Positions 51,827 to 61,466 are shown, counted from the stretch's first letter. The stretch is DNA of 64,000 bases from an uncultured Gammaproteobacteria bacterium (GCA_958295835.1 OY282378.1:3745694-3809693), one strand, 5' to 3'. The notes: generated by a model not told the origin, from the letters alone. Made by a program: numbers and translations.

Positions 51827-52834
51827 ATGACCGTTTCAGCAATTCCTTCCCGCATGACCGCCATCGAGATCTCCGAGCCCGGCGGCCCCGGCGTCCTCGT
51901 GCCCGTCGAACGCGAGGTGCCCGAGCCGGCCGCCGGCGAGGTGCTGGTCGCGGTCGAGGCGGCTGGGGTGAACCGCCCGGACGTGATGCAGCGCCAAGGA
52001 CTCTACCCGCCCCCGCCCGGTGCGCCGGACATTCCCGGGCTCGAGATCGCGGGCGCCGTCGTCGCGCTCGGCGACGGAGTGCAGTCACCGGCCATCGGAG
52101 CCCGGGTGTGTGCGCTGGTCACCGGAGGCGGATACGCGGAGTACTGCACCGCGCCCGCGCCGCTCTGCCTGCCCGTTCCCGGCGGGCTCGGCCCGACCGA
52201 AGCGGCCGGGCTCCCGGAGACGTTCTTCACGGTATGGACCAACGTCTTCGACCGCGCCCGCCTCGCCGAAGGCGAGTCGATTCTCGTGCACGGCGGATCG
52301 AGCGGCATCGGCACCACCGCGATCCAGCTCGCCAGGGCGTTCGCCGCCACCGTTTACGTCACCGCGGGCTCGAAGGCGAAGTGCGACGCCTGCCTCGCCC
52401 TCGGAGCCGACGCGGCCATCGACTACCGCGATGAGGACTTCGTCGAGCGCATCGGCGCGCTCACCGGCGGGCGCGGCGTGGATGTGGTGCTCGACATGGT
52501 GGCCGGCGACTACGTGGCGCGGAACCTGAAATGTCTCGCCGTCGAGGGCCGGCTCGTGATCATCGCGGTGCAGCATGGCCCGAAGGTCGAGCGGCTCAAC
52601 GTGCTGCCCATCATGCTCAAGCGGCTGACGGTGACCGGGTCCACGCTACGCCCCCGCACCGTCGAGCAAAAGGCGGTCATCGCCCGCGCTCTGGAAGCGA
52701 GGGTATGGCCGTTGCTCGAAGCGGGCGCGGTGAAGCCGATCGTGCACTCGCGGTTTCCGCTCTCCGGCGCGGCCGATGCGCACCGGCTGATGGAGAGCAG
52801 CGAGCACGTCGGGAAGATCGTGCTGGAGGCGTGA
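51827..52834 (+). CDS. NAD(P)H:quinone oxidoreductase (PIG3/QOR-like MDR)
   Basis: A 335-residue zinc-free medium-chain reductase. MTAIEISEPGGPGVLVPVER leads, with GVNRPDVMQRQGLYPPPPGA (the TP53I3/PIG3-type motif), PETFFTVWTNVFDRARL and VHGGSSGIGTTAIQLARAF as NADPH-binding loop. ATG 51827 has GGAGAGA upstream; an internal ATG at 51854 also fits. It follows cysQ by 94 bases with a CTGCCTCGACG...CGTCGCAGGCAG-like stem in the gap. It is probably an electrophile-detoxifying quinone or enone reductase. Confidence 0.87.
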   Translation: MTVSAIPSRMTAIEISEPGGPGVLVPVEREVPEPAAGEVLVAVEAAGVNRPDVMQRQGLYPPPPGAPDIPGLEIAGAVVALGDGVQSPAIGARVCALVTGGGYAEYCTAPAPLCLPVPGGLGPTEAAGLPETFFTVWTNVFDRARLAEGESILVHGGSSGIGTTAIQLARAFAATVYVTAGSKAKCDACLALGADAAIDYRDEDFVERIGALTGGRGVDVVLDMVAGDYVARNLKCLAVEGRLVIIAVQHGPKVERLNVLPIMLKRLTVTGSTLRPRTVEQKAVIARALEARVWPLLEAGAVKPIVHSRFPLSGAADAHRLMESSEHVGKIVLEA

Positions 52835-52924
52835 GCCGGCGGGCCGTGAGCCCCCGGCTTCCCCTCGCATCGCCGCCGGGTGGCGCGGAGTGCCGGGCGC
52901 CGCCGGCCCCACGCCGACACCCCC

Positions 52925-54580
52925 TCACTCCAGGGCGTCGAGCACCGGAGCCAGATCGTCGAGGAGTGCGAGGCCCCCTTCGAGGTCGACGGCCATCTCC
53001 CGGTCGTCGTCCTCCCGGAACGCGACCCGCTCTCGGATCATCCGGTACACCGTCTCCAGCTTCCCGCTCGAACGCAGCGGACGCAGCAGCTCGATCCCCT
53101 GCGCGGCGGCGACCAACTCGATCGCGAGCACCCGGCGCACGTTCGCGACCACCGAGCGCAGCTTGAGCGCCGCCCCCATGCCCATCGAGACGTGGTCCTC
53201 CTTGTCCGCCGAGGTCGGGATCGAATCGATCGAGGCAGGGTGGCACGACACCTTGTTCTCGGCCACCAGCGCCGCTGCCGTCACCTGCGCCATCATGAAG
53301 CCGGAGTCGAGCCCGGCGTCGCGCGCGAGAAAGGGCGGCAACCCGGAGAACGCCGTGTTCGTGAGCTTCTCGATGCGCCGCTCGCTGATCGAGGCCAGCT
53401 CGGCGAGGGCGATGGCGAGAAAGTCGGCCGCGAATGCCATGGGCTGGCCGTGGAAGTTGCCGCCGGAGAGGATCGCCGCATCGTCGGGGAAGTACCGGTC
53501 CTGGTCCCGGCTCCGATCCCGGTCCTGGGTATGGGTCGGTTCGCGCTCGACACCGGCTCCGGCGTGAAAGCCCTCGCCCGAGAGGGCGCCGCCGCCGGGG
53601 AAGACGAGGGGGTTGTCGGTGACCGCGTTCATTTCGATGACGACCTTCGCTTCGACGTCGTCGAGCACGTCGCGCACCGCGCCGTGTACCTGGGGGGCGC
53701 AACGGATGCTGTACGGATCCTGCACCCGTACGTCGCCCGCGCGGTGGGATTCCCGGATCGCGGACCCGCGCATCAGCGACCACAGGTTCGCGGCCGAGGC
53801 GCGCTGGCCCCGGTACCCGCGCAGCGCGTGCAGCCGTGGGTCGAACGCGGTGTCGGTGCCGCGCAACGCATCGGTCGAGAGCGCGGCGGCGAGGTCCGCG
53901 GTCCGCACGAGATGGCGCGCATCCAGGCACGACAGCGCGAGCAGCGAGGTCATCGCCTGTGTGCCGTTGATGAGGGCGAGCCCTTCCTTCGGGCCGAGTT
54001 CCAGGGGAGCGAGCCCGGCCCGGCGCAATCCCTCGGCGCCCGGGACGACCTCGCCGCCGATCCGGACTCGCCCGCGCCCGAGGAGGGGCAGCGCAAGATG
54101 GGCGAGCGGCGCCAGATCTCCGCTCGCGCCCACCGATCCGCGGCTAGGTACCGCCGGCAGCACATCGGCGTCGAGGAGGGCGATCAGCGCCTCGATGATT
54201 TGCGGGCGCACCCCGGAATGCCCGCGGGCGAGGGTGTTGGCACGCAGCAGCAACATCCCGCGTACCGTCTCGTCGTCGAGCGGTTCGCCGAGCCCCGAGG
54301 CGTGACTCAGGATCAGCCGCCGCTGGAGCGTGGCAATCCGATCCGAGGCGATGCGAACACGGGCGAGGTCCCCGAATCCGGTGTTCACTCCGTACACCGC
54401 GCCGCCGGCATCGAGGATGCGGTGCACCGCGTCCCGCGCCGCCTCGACCTTCGCCCGCGCAGACTCCGCGAGCACGCACGATGCGCCGCGACGCGCCACC
54501 GCATCGAACTGTTCGAGCCCGAGCGACGCGCCGTCGATGACGACGGGGGCCGGCGCGATACGAGTCGTTTCGATACTCAC
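52925..54580 (-). CDS. hutH: histidine ammonia-lyase
   Basis: A 551-residue MIO lyase. Tyr63 in YGVNTGFG, the MIO triad Ala152-Ser153-Gly154 in GSVGASGDLAPLAHLALPLL, and LILSHASGLGEPL plus NKVSCHPASIDSIPTSADKE are those of histidine (not phenylalanine or tyrosine) lyases. It removes ammonia from histidine to give urocanate. Residues ~328-368 contain an insertion (PGGGALSGEGFHAGAGVERE then a Asp/Arg-rich DRDRSRDQDR run) where HutH normally passes straight to LSGGNFHG; length 551 versus about 510 usual. No other hut genes are adjacent. Confidence 0.88.
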   Translation of the reverse strand: MSIETTRIAPAPVVIDGASLGLEQFDAVARRGASCVLAESARAKVEAARDAVHRILDAGGAVYGVNTGFGDLARVRIASDRIATLQRRLILSHASGLGEPLDDETVRGMLLLRANTLARGHSGVRPQIIEALIALLDADVLPAVPSRGSVGASGDLAPLAHLALPLLGRGRVRIGGEVVPGAEGLRRAGLAPLELGPKEGLALINGTQAMTSLLALSCLDARHLVRTADLAAALSTDALRGTDTAFDPRLHALRGYRGQRASAANLWSLMRGSAIRESHRAGDVRVQDPYSIRCAPQVHGAVRDVLDDVEAKVVIEMNAVTDNPLVFPGGGALSGEGFHAGAGVEREPTHTQDRDRSRDQDRYFPDDAAILSGGNFHGQPMAFAADFLAIALAELASISERRIEKLTNTAFSGLPPFLARDAGLDSGFMMAQVTAAALVAENKVSCHPASIDSIPTSADKEDHVSMGMGAALKLRSVVANVRRVLAIELVAAAQGIELLRPLRSSGKLETVYRMIRERVAFREDDDREMAVDLEGGLALLDDLAPVLDALE

Positions 54581-54689
54581 GTTCGGAAGTCGATGTCCGT
54601 TCCCGGCAGTTCCCGCGGCTCCGGACCCCGCGCCCGTCCGCCGTCATCCTCGCGCGTACCTGCCGTCATTCCCGCCGATGCGTGAATCT

Positions 54690-54800
54690 TGCGCCCATGG
54701 GCATCCAGGCCCATCTCGATCGGCGGCGGGCATGTCATCGAGGCTCGGATCGAGGGAATCGACGTCTTCCTTGGAGAGAAACAGGACCTCGATGGCGGGT
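54690..54800 (-). pseudogene. ornithine cyclodeaminase-like N-terminal fossil
   Basis: Minus-strand translation gives AIEVLFLSKEDVDSLDPSLD, then DM in one frame and, after a shift, IEMGLDAHGRKIH in the next. Ornithine cyclodeaminase/mu-crystallin proteins begin .(V/I)LFLS..DV..L......(I)..I..GL.AHG.G. The rest is missing, as expected of a remnant. It lies 124 bases upstream of hutH in a 420-base gap that otherwise shows nothing. Confidence 0.5.
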
Positions 54801-55001
54801 ACAGGGTTCGATCCTCCGGTGGGGGCGGATTCACGTGCGGCGAACCGGAGGGCTCGCCCCCGCCGTGGGCGGCGCGCACGATAGCATCGTTGCACCCGCG
54901 GGCGGCGAGCTGCCTTGCGCACCAATCATGCCCGGACGCGCCGGCATGACGACGGCGTCCGAACCACGAACCACGGCGCACCGCATCCCGCCGGCCGCCG
55001 T

Positions 55002-55805
55002 TCACTCCAGGTCCGGGTACCCCAGGGCCACTGCCGCCCGCTCCATCTTCAGCAACGGCGCGTACGTATCGAGGGTCGAGACCGAGAGCCCGCCGATGAG
55101 CAGCGCGGCCCGCGTTTCGGCAAGATCCGGTCGGGAGAACACCCGGTCGAGTGCGTTGCGGATCGTCTCGACGGCGGCATCGGAGCAGTCTCCGGCGGTG
55201 ACGAACGGCAGTCCCGGCGCCGGCTCGGTATGCGCCAGCACCGCGAGCCCGGACAGCGACGACGGGCGGTAGCGGGAGAGCAGCGCCCACGTCACGCAGT
55301 CGACCGCGCAGACGTCGGCACGCCGGTCGCGGACCGCGGCGATGCTCGCGGCGTGGGCGCCGGTCCTGATCGTCATCGAGAAGAAAGGGCGGCCATTCGC
55401 GATCGGGGCAACCGCCGCCCGGAGCGCGTTGTATCCGGAGTGGGAGTCGCCGGCGTTGAACACACACACCGTGCCGCGCAGGTCGTCGAGGGCGGCGGCG
55501 CGGCTCGACGCATGTACCACGACGGCGCTGCGGTACCGGGGGCCGTCGCAGCCGATCGCCGCATAGTGCGGCGTCGCGACCACTCGGACCGCGTCGCGCA
55601 ACGCGGTGGCGACGGGATAGCCGCACGATTGCGAGAGCAGCAGGCCGGGGGGGCGCCAGGCGTCATGATGATCGGCCGGGCGTTCGAGCATGTCCGGCAC
55701 GTTCGCCACCCCGAGACCGCGCAGCTCCTCCGCGATGGCCGTCCAGAGCCGGTCCGTGTGGCCCCGCACCTCGGGCAGGTCGTACATCGGCAAGCTTGCG
55801 CGCAT
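55002..55805 (-). CDS. PhnD-like phosphate/phosphonate-type binding protein without signal peptide
   Basis: A 267-residue protein. LPMYDLPEVRGHTDRLWTAI, LLLSQSCGYPVATALRDAVR and VCVFNAGDSHSGYNALRAAV, followed by AVRDRRADVCAVDCVTWALL, place it in the PF12974-type periplasmic binding fold. No signal peptide is present from ATG 55805, and earlier in-frame codons are not homologous in character. Such cytoplasmic relatives occur as stand-alone proteins. No phosphonate transporter genes are adjacent. Confidence 0.75.
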   Translation of the reverse strand: MRASLPMYDLPEVRGHTDRLWTAIAEELRGLGVANVPDMLERPADHHDAWRPPGLLLSQSCGYPVATALRDAVRVVATPHYAAIGCDGPRYRSAVVVHASSRAAALDDLRGTVCVFNAGDSHSGYNALRAAVAPIANGRPFFSMTIRTGAHAASIAAVRDRRADVCAVDCVTWALLSRYRPSSLSGLAVLAHTEPAPGLPFVTAGDCSDAAVETIRNALDRVFSRPDLAETRAALLIGGLSVSTLDTYAPLLKMERAAVALGYPDLE

Positions 55806-56146
55806 GAGCGCGTCCTCCCTCTCCGGCAACCTCTCCGGCAGCCTTGCCACGAACCGTCCTGGCCCCGCACCGGGGCTATGATCCGCGCTGCCGCGCCATA
55901 CCTCCGGGCACCGCCGGGGCGTCGGATGCGGCTTGGCATATCTTCCGGGAGCGCCTGTCCGTGAACGACACCACCGATACTGCGAACATCCCCCGGCCCA
56001 TTGGGTGCCATGCGATTGAATCCGGGCAAACGCGAGATGCTGCCGGAGGTATCGGGAACGCCGGACCGGCTTTGCATCCGAGTACACGGATGGGGCCGGC
56101 GTATCCGTAAACAGGGCGCCCTTGAACGAAGCGCCGCTCAGGGGGT
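55806..56146. other. 341-bp gap
   Basis: Upstream of the PhnD-like gene and downstream of the repeat-tailed protein. It contains a twelve-base tandem repeat (CTCTCCGGCAAC/CTCTCCGGCAGC, 55820-55845). No gene or clear promoter is seen. Confidence 0.4.
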
Positions 56147-56758
56147 TCAGGATTCGTCGTCTCGTCCGGCGTTCTGGCCGCCGTGCCGGGAGTCTTCGTC
56201 GCCGTATTCGGAATCTTCGCTGCCGTGCCGGGAGCCTTCACTGCCGTATTCGGAATCTCCCCTACCGTGCTCGGGGTCTTCACGACCGTGCTCAGACGCT
56301 TCGCCGCCGTATTCGGAACTCTCCCTGCCGTGCCCGAGGTCTTCGCCCCCGTACCCGGCGTCGTAGCCCATCCGGGGTTCACGGACTTCATCGCCTGCAC
56401 CCACCTCCTGCTGAGCAGGCAGCACGGTAAAGCGTCTCGGTTGGTAGGTCCGTTCGACGATCCCCTGTAGCCGTCCGACGTCCTGGCGGAGATTGCCGAT
56501 CTGATCCCCCTGCGCGTCGAACTTGTCCTCCATCGTCCTTTCCAGGCGAAGACGGTCTTCACGTGCCTGATCGAACCCCCGTTGCATGTCGGCTCCGAGT
56601 TCGTCGAACTGCCGCTGCATTTCGCCGAACTGCCGTTGGGTATCGGCCTTGGCCTCAGCGAAACGCCGGTCCATATGCCGGACGATCCAGGCCCCGAACG
56701 CGCCGAAGGCGGCGATGATGCTGATCGCCACCGCGATGAGTTGAGCCGTGGGATCCAT
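56147..56758 (-). CDS. single-pass membrane protein with coiled coil and Gly/His/acidic repeat tail
   Basis: A 203-residue protein. Residues 5-26 (AQLIAVAISIIAAFGAFGAW) form a membrane helix. Residues ~29-108 are a likely coiled coil (RRFAEAKADTQRQFGEMQRQ, MEDKFDAQGDQIGNLRQDVG). Residues ~131-203 repeat EYG.E.S.HG.ED-like units (GRESSEYGGEASEHGREDPE and so on), about ten imperfect copies. The tail resembles other repeat expansions in this window. Function unknown; stand-alone. The upper half is like small bacterial DUF1640-type coiled-coil proteins. Confidence 0.65.
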   Translation of the reverse strand: MDPTAQLIAVAISIIAAFGAFGAWIVRHMDRRFAEAKADTQRQFGEMQRQFDELGADMQRGFDQAREDRLRLERTMEDKFDAQGDQIGNLRQDVGRLQGIVERTYQPRRFTVLPAQQEVGAGDEVREPRMGYDAGYGGEDLGHGRESSEYGGEASEHGREDPEHGRGDSEYGSEGSRHGSEDSEYGDEDSRHGGQNAGRDDES

Positions 56759-57344
56759 CTATCCCAACCTCCCCGCGCCGATGTCGATGGCCATGCCGTC
56801 CTCCAACCGTGATACCGGCTCCGCACGTCCAAATCCGTCGCCAGCGGACAAAGCCGCAAGATCCGGCCTCACCCGCACGAACACTATCGCAGCCGGGAGA
56901 AGGGAAACAGACCTCGGAGCCCGCCCGGTATCAGCCCGTGTCTACGCGGCTGTACGCGCAGAGGCCGTCCTGGGAACACAGGCGTCCCGCCCGCAATGAC
57001 CATTACGCGGCGATGCGTACATGAGCCGTCCGATACCGCATCGAACCGTTCATACACCTCGACCGGATAGGAACGGCAACCTTGCCGGACCGGCTCGACC
57101 AATGGAGATGAGCTACATTGGCTCCCGCATTGAGGGGCGAAGACACGGGCGGACGTACCCGCCCACCTCGTGGAACACAACGTGCCGCCGGCGTTCGGCG
57201 CACCGGAACCCGGCACCCGGAATGCGGATATCCATCAGGGAGCGCGCCATCCGGTCCTTCGTCCCCGGGACGACATCACCCACCGCGGCCCCGAGGGCGA
57301 TCCGGGGAACGGAATCCACCACCCGCTGTCCCGGGCCGTTGGCG
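56759..57344. other. 586-bp gap
   Basis: Between the repeat-tailed membrane protein and the DUF2235 gene (both minus). I see no conserved protein in any frame. GC-rich throughout; a promoter for the membrane protein should lie at its left end. Confidence 0.4.
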
Positions 57345-58310
57345 CTACTCCACGACCTCGTACCCGGCGGGCAGATTCCCGGGCCTGTACCTGTTCCCCG
57401 GCTCCCCCATGCGCTCGACCACGCTCCTGTGGATCCGCGCCCCCTCCGGGATCTTCCGCGTGCGGCTGCCGCGTATCTTCCAGAATCCGGCATGGGAGGG
57501 GTGCAGCACGCCATGAGGGTCGGGAAGGCGGGCGGCAAGCTCGCCCTCCCTGATCCGCATACCGCAGGCAGCGGCCTTGCCGAGCATCCAGTGCAGCGTG
57601 ACGTTCGCGAGACCCCGCTCGTCGTACCATCCGCCCACGTCGGAGTGGGAGCCCGCGAACCAGACCTGCTCGATCGCCTGCCCCGGGACGGCGTTCGCCT
57701 CGTCCCACAGGCAGGGCGGGAAGTCCCGGCGTTTCTCGTCGATCGCCAGTGCGTGGTAGCCGAACGCGACATCGGGGTCGAGGGCCGCGTCGTGGAACCG
57801 CTTCCCCGCATTGAGCACCAGCGATTCGACGGTATCCCACACGCCGATGAAGCGGACGGGGCATCGGCGCCCGAACGCCTCGCGGAATCCCTTGGCGACG
57901 TCCTCGTTGCCGGCGGTGTTGTAGATCTTCGATGCGTACTCGACGAGGTTGTAGTGGCCGGCACCAAGCAGCCCGCACTTGTGGAGCATTCCGGTCAGGG
58001 AGCGCACGGTGAAGGCGCCGCGGCTGAACCCGAACAGGTAGACGTGATCGCCTTCGTCGTAACAGCCCATCAGATAGCGGTAGGCGTCCTCGACGTTCCT
58101 TTGCAGGCCGTATCCGGTGGCCTGGTCGCCCATGGCGCGGAGCTTCCCGCTCCCCTCGTGGTACTCCCAGCCGCCGGTGCCGATGCCGGGGTCGTAGTAC
58201 GCGACCTGCCCTTCGTCCTTTTCGGCCAGCACGAAGGTCTCCACGACGTTGGTGTTGTTGCGTCCGTATTCGTTGCCGGTCCCGTCGCAGCAGACGACGA
58301 TGTTCTTCAT
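57345..58310 (-). CDS. DUF2235 alpha/beta-hydrolase-like protein (Tle1-like lipase family)
   Basis: A 321-residue protein starting MKNIVVCCDGTGNEYGRNNT, the DUF2235 opening. The nucleophile elbow is VYLFGFSRGAFTVRSLTGML (GFSRG), and WFAGSHSDVGGWYDERGL holds the His/Asp candidates. Members are peroxisomal-type or type VI phospholipases; no type VI genes are nearby. ATG 58310 has GGAGG upstream. Likely a cytoplasmic stand-alone esterase; substrate unknown. Confidence 0.82.
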   Translation of the reverse strand: MKNIVVCCDGTGNEYGRNNTNVVETFVLAEKDEGQVAYYDPGIGTGGWEYHEGSGKLRAMGDQATGYGLQRNVEDAYRYLMGCYDEGDHVYLFGFSRGAFTVRSLTGMLHKCGLLGAGHYNLVEYASKIYNTAGNEDVAKGFREAFGRRCPVRFIGVWDTVESLVLNAGKRFHDAALDPDVAFGYHALAIDEKRRDFPPCLWDEANAVPGQAIEQVWFAGSHSDVGGWYDERGLANVTLHWMLGKAAACGMRIREGELAARLPDPHGVLHPSHAGFWKIRGSRTRKIPEGARIHRSVVERMGEPGNRYRPGNLPAGYEVVE

Positions 58311-58746
58311 CCGGAATCCTCCGTCCATCCGATGGCAGGCGGGGCGAACGATAGCGCAGGAAGCCGGGGAAGTTCCCCCGGTGCTCGTCCACGGTGCCGG
58401 CGAGCCGGCGGTGAACCGGACCCGGAATCCGGTCGGCCGGTGAGGCACGAACCATCCGCCGTGGACCTGCCGGTGACCGGCCGGGCGCATCCCGGCCGCC
58501 CGCCGGCGCTTGCGCGGAATACGCCACCGCCGGGGAATCCTGCCCCCGGGGCATCGACGGAGATTGCCGTCATGGCCTTCTCAAACAGAGTGGACTTGAC
58601 TACCCTTCTCCCTCACGCGGTGTCCGGCGTCCGGTATCAACCTCCTGACTCAATCGACGCCGTCCGGGCAGCCAGGCCGGCAACACCGGCCTCCGACCAA
58701 CGCCGACCAGCGGCGCCGGTGACCCACATATCCAAGGAGACGCCTC
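58311..58746. other. 436-bp divergent intergenic region
   Basis: Between the DUF2235 gene and the binding-protein gene. It holds TTGACT at 58596 without a matching -10 and CAAGGAGACGCCTC just before the 58747 start (strong ribosome site). No gene is supported. Confidence 0.45.
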
Positions 58747-60420
58747 ATGACGAGAGAACGAGAACATCCCGGACTCAAGCAACTGAAACAGCAGTTCAAC
58801 GAGGGCAAGCTGAGCCGCCGCGAGTTCATCCGCTACTCGACGCTGCTCGGCGTCTCCGCGACCGCCGCCTACGGCATGATGGGCATGATCGCACCGAGAC
58901 CCGCCAAGGCGGCGGACATGCCCAAGGGCGGCTCGCTGCGCATCTCGATGCGCGTGTACAAGGTCGACGATCCGCATACCTATTCCTGGCTGCACGACTC
59001 GAACCAGGGACGCGGCACCCACGAATACCTGACCAAGACCGGCTCCGACAACGTCACCCGGCCCTACCTCTGCAGCAAGTGGAAGGCGAGCGACGACCTC
59101 AAGACGTGGGATCTGCACCTGCAGAAGACCAAGTGGCACAACGGCCGGGACTTCACCGCCGATGACGTCATCTGGAACATCGAGCACTGCCTGGAACCGA
59201 GCACCGGCTCCTCGGTGCTCGGCCTGATGAAGGGCTACATGCTCGATGAGTACGAGACCGGCGAGAAGGACGACAAGGGCAACCCGAAGAAGAGCACCCG
59301 GCTCTGGGACGCCAACGCCATCGAGAAGGTGGACGATCACACCGTGCGCCTCAACCTCAAGGCGGCGCAGGTCGCGGTGCCGGAGCATCTGTTCCACTAT
59401 CCCTTCGCCATGCTCGACCCGGAGGAGGGCGGCAAGTTCGGCCCCGGCTCGAACGGCACCGGCCCCTACCCACTGGTCGAGCAGAGCGTCGGCGAGACGG
59501 CGGTGCTCAGGAAGCGCGACGGCTGGTGGGGCGGCGAGACCTTCATCGACGAGCTGATCTACGTCGATCTCGGCGACGACCCGTCCGCGACCGTCGGCGC
59601 GCTGGCCTCGCAGCAGGTGCATGGCCAGTACAGCGGCGACACGGACGTGAACACCCTCGACATCCTCAAGAGCCTCCCGCACACCACGCTCCACGAGGTG
59701 ATCACCGCGGGGACCGGGGTGGCCCGGCTGCAGATGGATCGCGAGGAGTTCAAGGATCCCCGCATCTCGCGGGCGATGCGTCTCGCGGTGGACACCCCGC
59801 GCTGCCTCGAGCTGGCCTACCGCAACATCGGCTCGCCGGGCGAGCATCACCACGTATGCCCGGTGCATCCCGACTACAAGAAGCTGCCGTTCATGAACCG
59901 CGACGTCGAGGCCGCGAAGAAGCTGCTGGCCGAGGCCGGCCATCCGGACGGCATCGAGATGGAGATCGCATCGAAGAAGGAGCCGGCCTGGGAGCTGCAG
60001 GCGGTGCAGGCGATGGTGGAGCAATGGAAGGAGGCCGGCATCCGCGTGAACATCAACCTGATGCCGTCGGCCCAGTTCTGGGACGTGTGGGACAAGGTGC
60101 CCTTCGGGTTCACCTCGTGGGCGCATCGCCCGCTGGGCTTCATGGTGCTGGCCCTGGCCTACCGTTCCGGGGTGCCGTGGAACGAGTCGCGCTTCAGCGA
60201 CGCCGAGTTCGACACGCTGCTGACCAAGGCGGAAGGCACGCTGGACATCGCCGAGCGCACCGAGATCATCGGCCAGCTCGAGACCATCATGCAGGAGCGC
60301 GGCCCGATCACCCAGCCGCTGTGGCGCGGCCAGTTCGCCGCGTTCGACAAGCGCGTGCTGGGCTTCAAGATCCACCCCACGGGATACATCTTCCCCGAGG
60401 AGCTCGCCTGGCAGGGCTGA
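58747..60420 (+). CDS. ABC transporter family 5 substrate-binding protein, Tat-exported
   Basis: A 557-residue solute-binding protein of the peptide/opine/nickel family. LSRREFIRYSTLLGVSATAA is a Tat signal (RR at residues 24-25). LHLQKTKWHNGRDFTADDVI, GTGPYPLVEQSVGETAVLRK and the RAMRLAVDTPRCLELAYRNI segment match the SBP_bac_5 fold. It is the first gene of a dpp-type operon. Tat export is common in this family. The ligand may be an oligopeptide or opine-like compound. Confidence 0.88.
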   Translation: MTREREHPGLKQLKQQFNEGKLSRREFIRYSTLLGVSATAAYGMMGMIAPRPAKAADMPKGGSLRISMRVYKVDDPHTYSWLHDSNQGRGTHEYLTKTGSDNVTRPYLCSKWKASDDLKTWDLHLQKTKWHNGRDFTADDVIWNIEHCLEPSTGSSVLGLMKGYMLDEYETGEKDDKGNPKKSTRLWDANAIEKVDDHTVRLNLKAAQVAVPEHLFHYPFAMLDPEEGGKFGPGSNGTGPYPLVEQSVGETAVLRKRDGWWGGETFIDELIYVDLGDDPSATVGALASQQVHGQYSGDTDVNTLDILKSLPHTTLHEVITAGTGVARLQMDREEFKDPRISRAMRLAVDTPRCLELAYRNIGSPGEHHHVCPVHPDYKKLPFMNRDVEAAKKLLAEAGHPDGIEMEIASKKEPAWELQAVQAMVEQWKEAGIRVNINLMPSAQFWDVWDKVPFGFTSWAHRPLGFMVLALAYRSGVPWNESRFSDAEFDTLLTKAEGTLDIAERTEIIGQLETIMQERGPITQPLWRGQFAAFDKRVLGFKIHPTGYIFPEELAWQG

Positions 60421-60449
60421 GCCACCCGGCTCGGACCCGATCCCCGACC

Positions 60450-60473
60450 GCCGTCGCCCGTCCGGGCGGCGGC
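60450..60473 (+). promoter_or_regulatory. stem-loop after the binding-protein gene
   Basis: GCCGTCGCCC-GTCC-GGGCGGCGGC, ten pairs with one G:U, 30 bases after the binding-protein stop and 51 before the permease. The other two importer operons have a stem at the same place. Confidence 0.6.
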
Positions 60474-60523
60474 GTGGTCTCCGCATTCGTTTCCGCGCCG
60501 TAGCGCTGCGAAGGAGTGGTCTC

Positions 60524-61456
60524 ATGCTCATCTTCATCCTCAAGCGCTTCGGCCAGATGCTCCTGATCATGCTGGTCGTGTCGGCGCTCCTGTTCCTGCT
60601 GCTCGAAATCAACGTCGAAAGCGTCGCGATCAAGGTCCTGGGGCAGTACTCGACCCAGGAGCAGCGCGAGCTGTGGTTGGAGGAGAACGGGTACTACGAC
60701 CCGCTGTACGAGCGCTACGGCCGCTGGCTGTGGGGCTTCGTGACCGGAGACCTCGGCGAATCGGTCCGCTTCAAGAAGCCGATCAACGACTTCATGTGGG
60801 ACCGGCTGTGGAACACCGCCGTCCTCGCGTTCTGGGCGATGGCGTTCATCGTGCCGCTCGCCCTGGTGCTCGGCATCCTGTCGGGCATGAAGGAAGGCTC
60901 GTACCTCGACCGCACCATCTCGGTCACCAGCATCACCACCACCTCGATCCCGGAGTTCGCCAGCGCCCCGCTCCTGGCCGCGATCTTCGTGTTCGGGCTC
61001 GGCTGGCTGCCGGGCACGAGCAGCATGATCGGCGGCTTCGACTGGAAGCAGCTCGTGCTGCCGGTGGCGGTGCTGGTCATCTACGACTTCGGCTACGTGG
61101 CGAGAATGACGCGAGCCTCGATGGCCGAGGTCATGACCACGCACTACATCCGCACCGCCGTGCTCAAGGGGCTTCCGTACCGGTCGGTGATCCTGAAGCA
61201 CGCGCTGCGCAACGCCCTGATCGCCCCGTTCACGGTCATCATGCTCCAGATCCCGTGGCTGCTGTCCGGGGTCATCGTGGTGGAGTTCTTCTTCGCCTAC
61301 AAGGGGTTCGGAGCGCTGCTGCTGGAGGCGTCCCTCAACCAGGACATCCTGCTGATCGAGGCGGCGTCGATGGTGGCGGTGTTCGTGGTGGTCGCCACCC
61401 AGACCCTCTCCGACATCGGCTACACCTACCTGAATCCGCGGATCCGGTTCACCTGA
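60524..61456 (+). CDS. ABC transporter permease DppB-like
   Basis: A 310-residue permease. MLIFILKRFGQMLLIMLVVS, LWGFVTGDLGESVRFKKPI, and the coupling loop HYIRTAVLKGLPYRSVILKH are DppB/OppB features. About six membrane spans. Start ATG after GAAGGAGTGG. Works with the following DppC-like permease. Confidence 0.87.
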   Translation: MLIFILKRFGQMLLIMLVVSALLFLLLEINVESVAIKVLGQYSTQEQRELWLEENGYYDPLYERYGRWLWGFVTGDLGESVRFKKPINDFMWDRLWNTAVLAFWAMAFIVPLALVLGILSGMKEGSYLDRTISVTSITTTSIPEFASAPLLAAIFVFGLGWLPGTSSMIGGFDWKQLVLPVAVLVIYDFGYVARMTRASMAEVMTTHYIRTAVLKGLPYRSVILKHALRNALIAPFTVIMLQIPWLLSGVIVVEFFFAYKGFGALLLEASLNQDILLIEAASMVAVFVVVATQTLSDIGYTYLNPRIRFT

Positions 61457-61466
61457 GGAGCGAGAC

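Noticed and set aside
57021..59165. Large plus-strand frame antisense to the DUF2235 gene
   Set aside because: Low-complexity Arg/Pro/Gly-rich shadow without family motifs.
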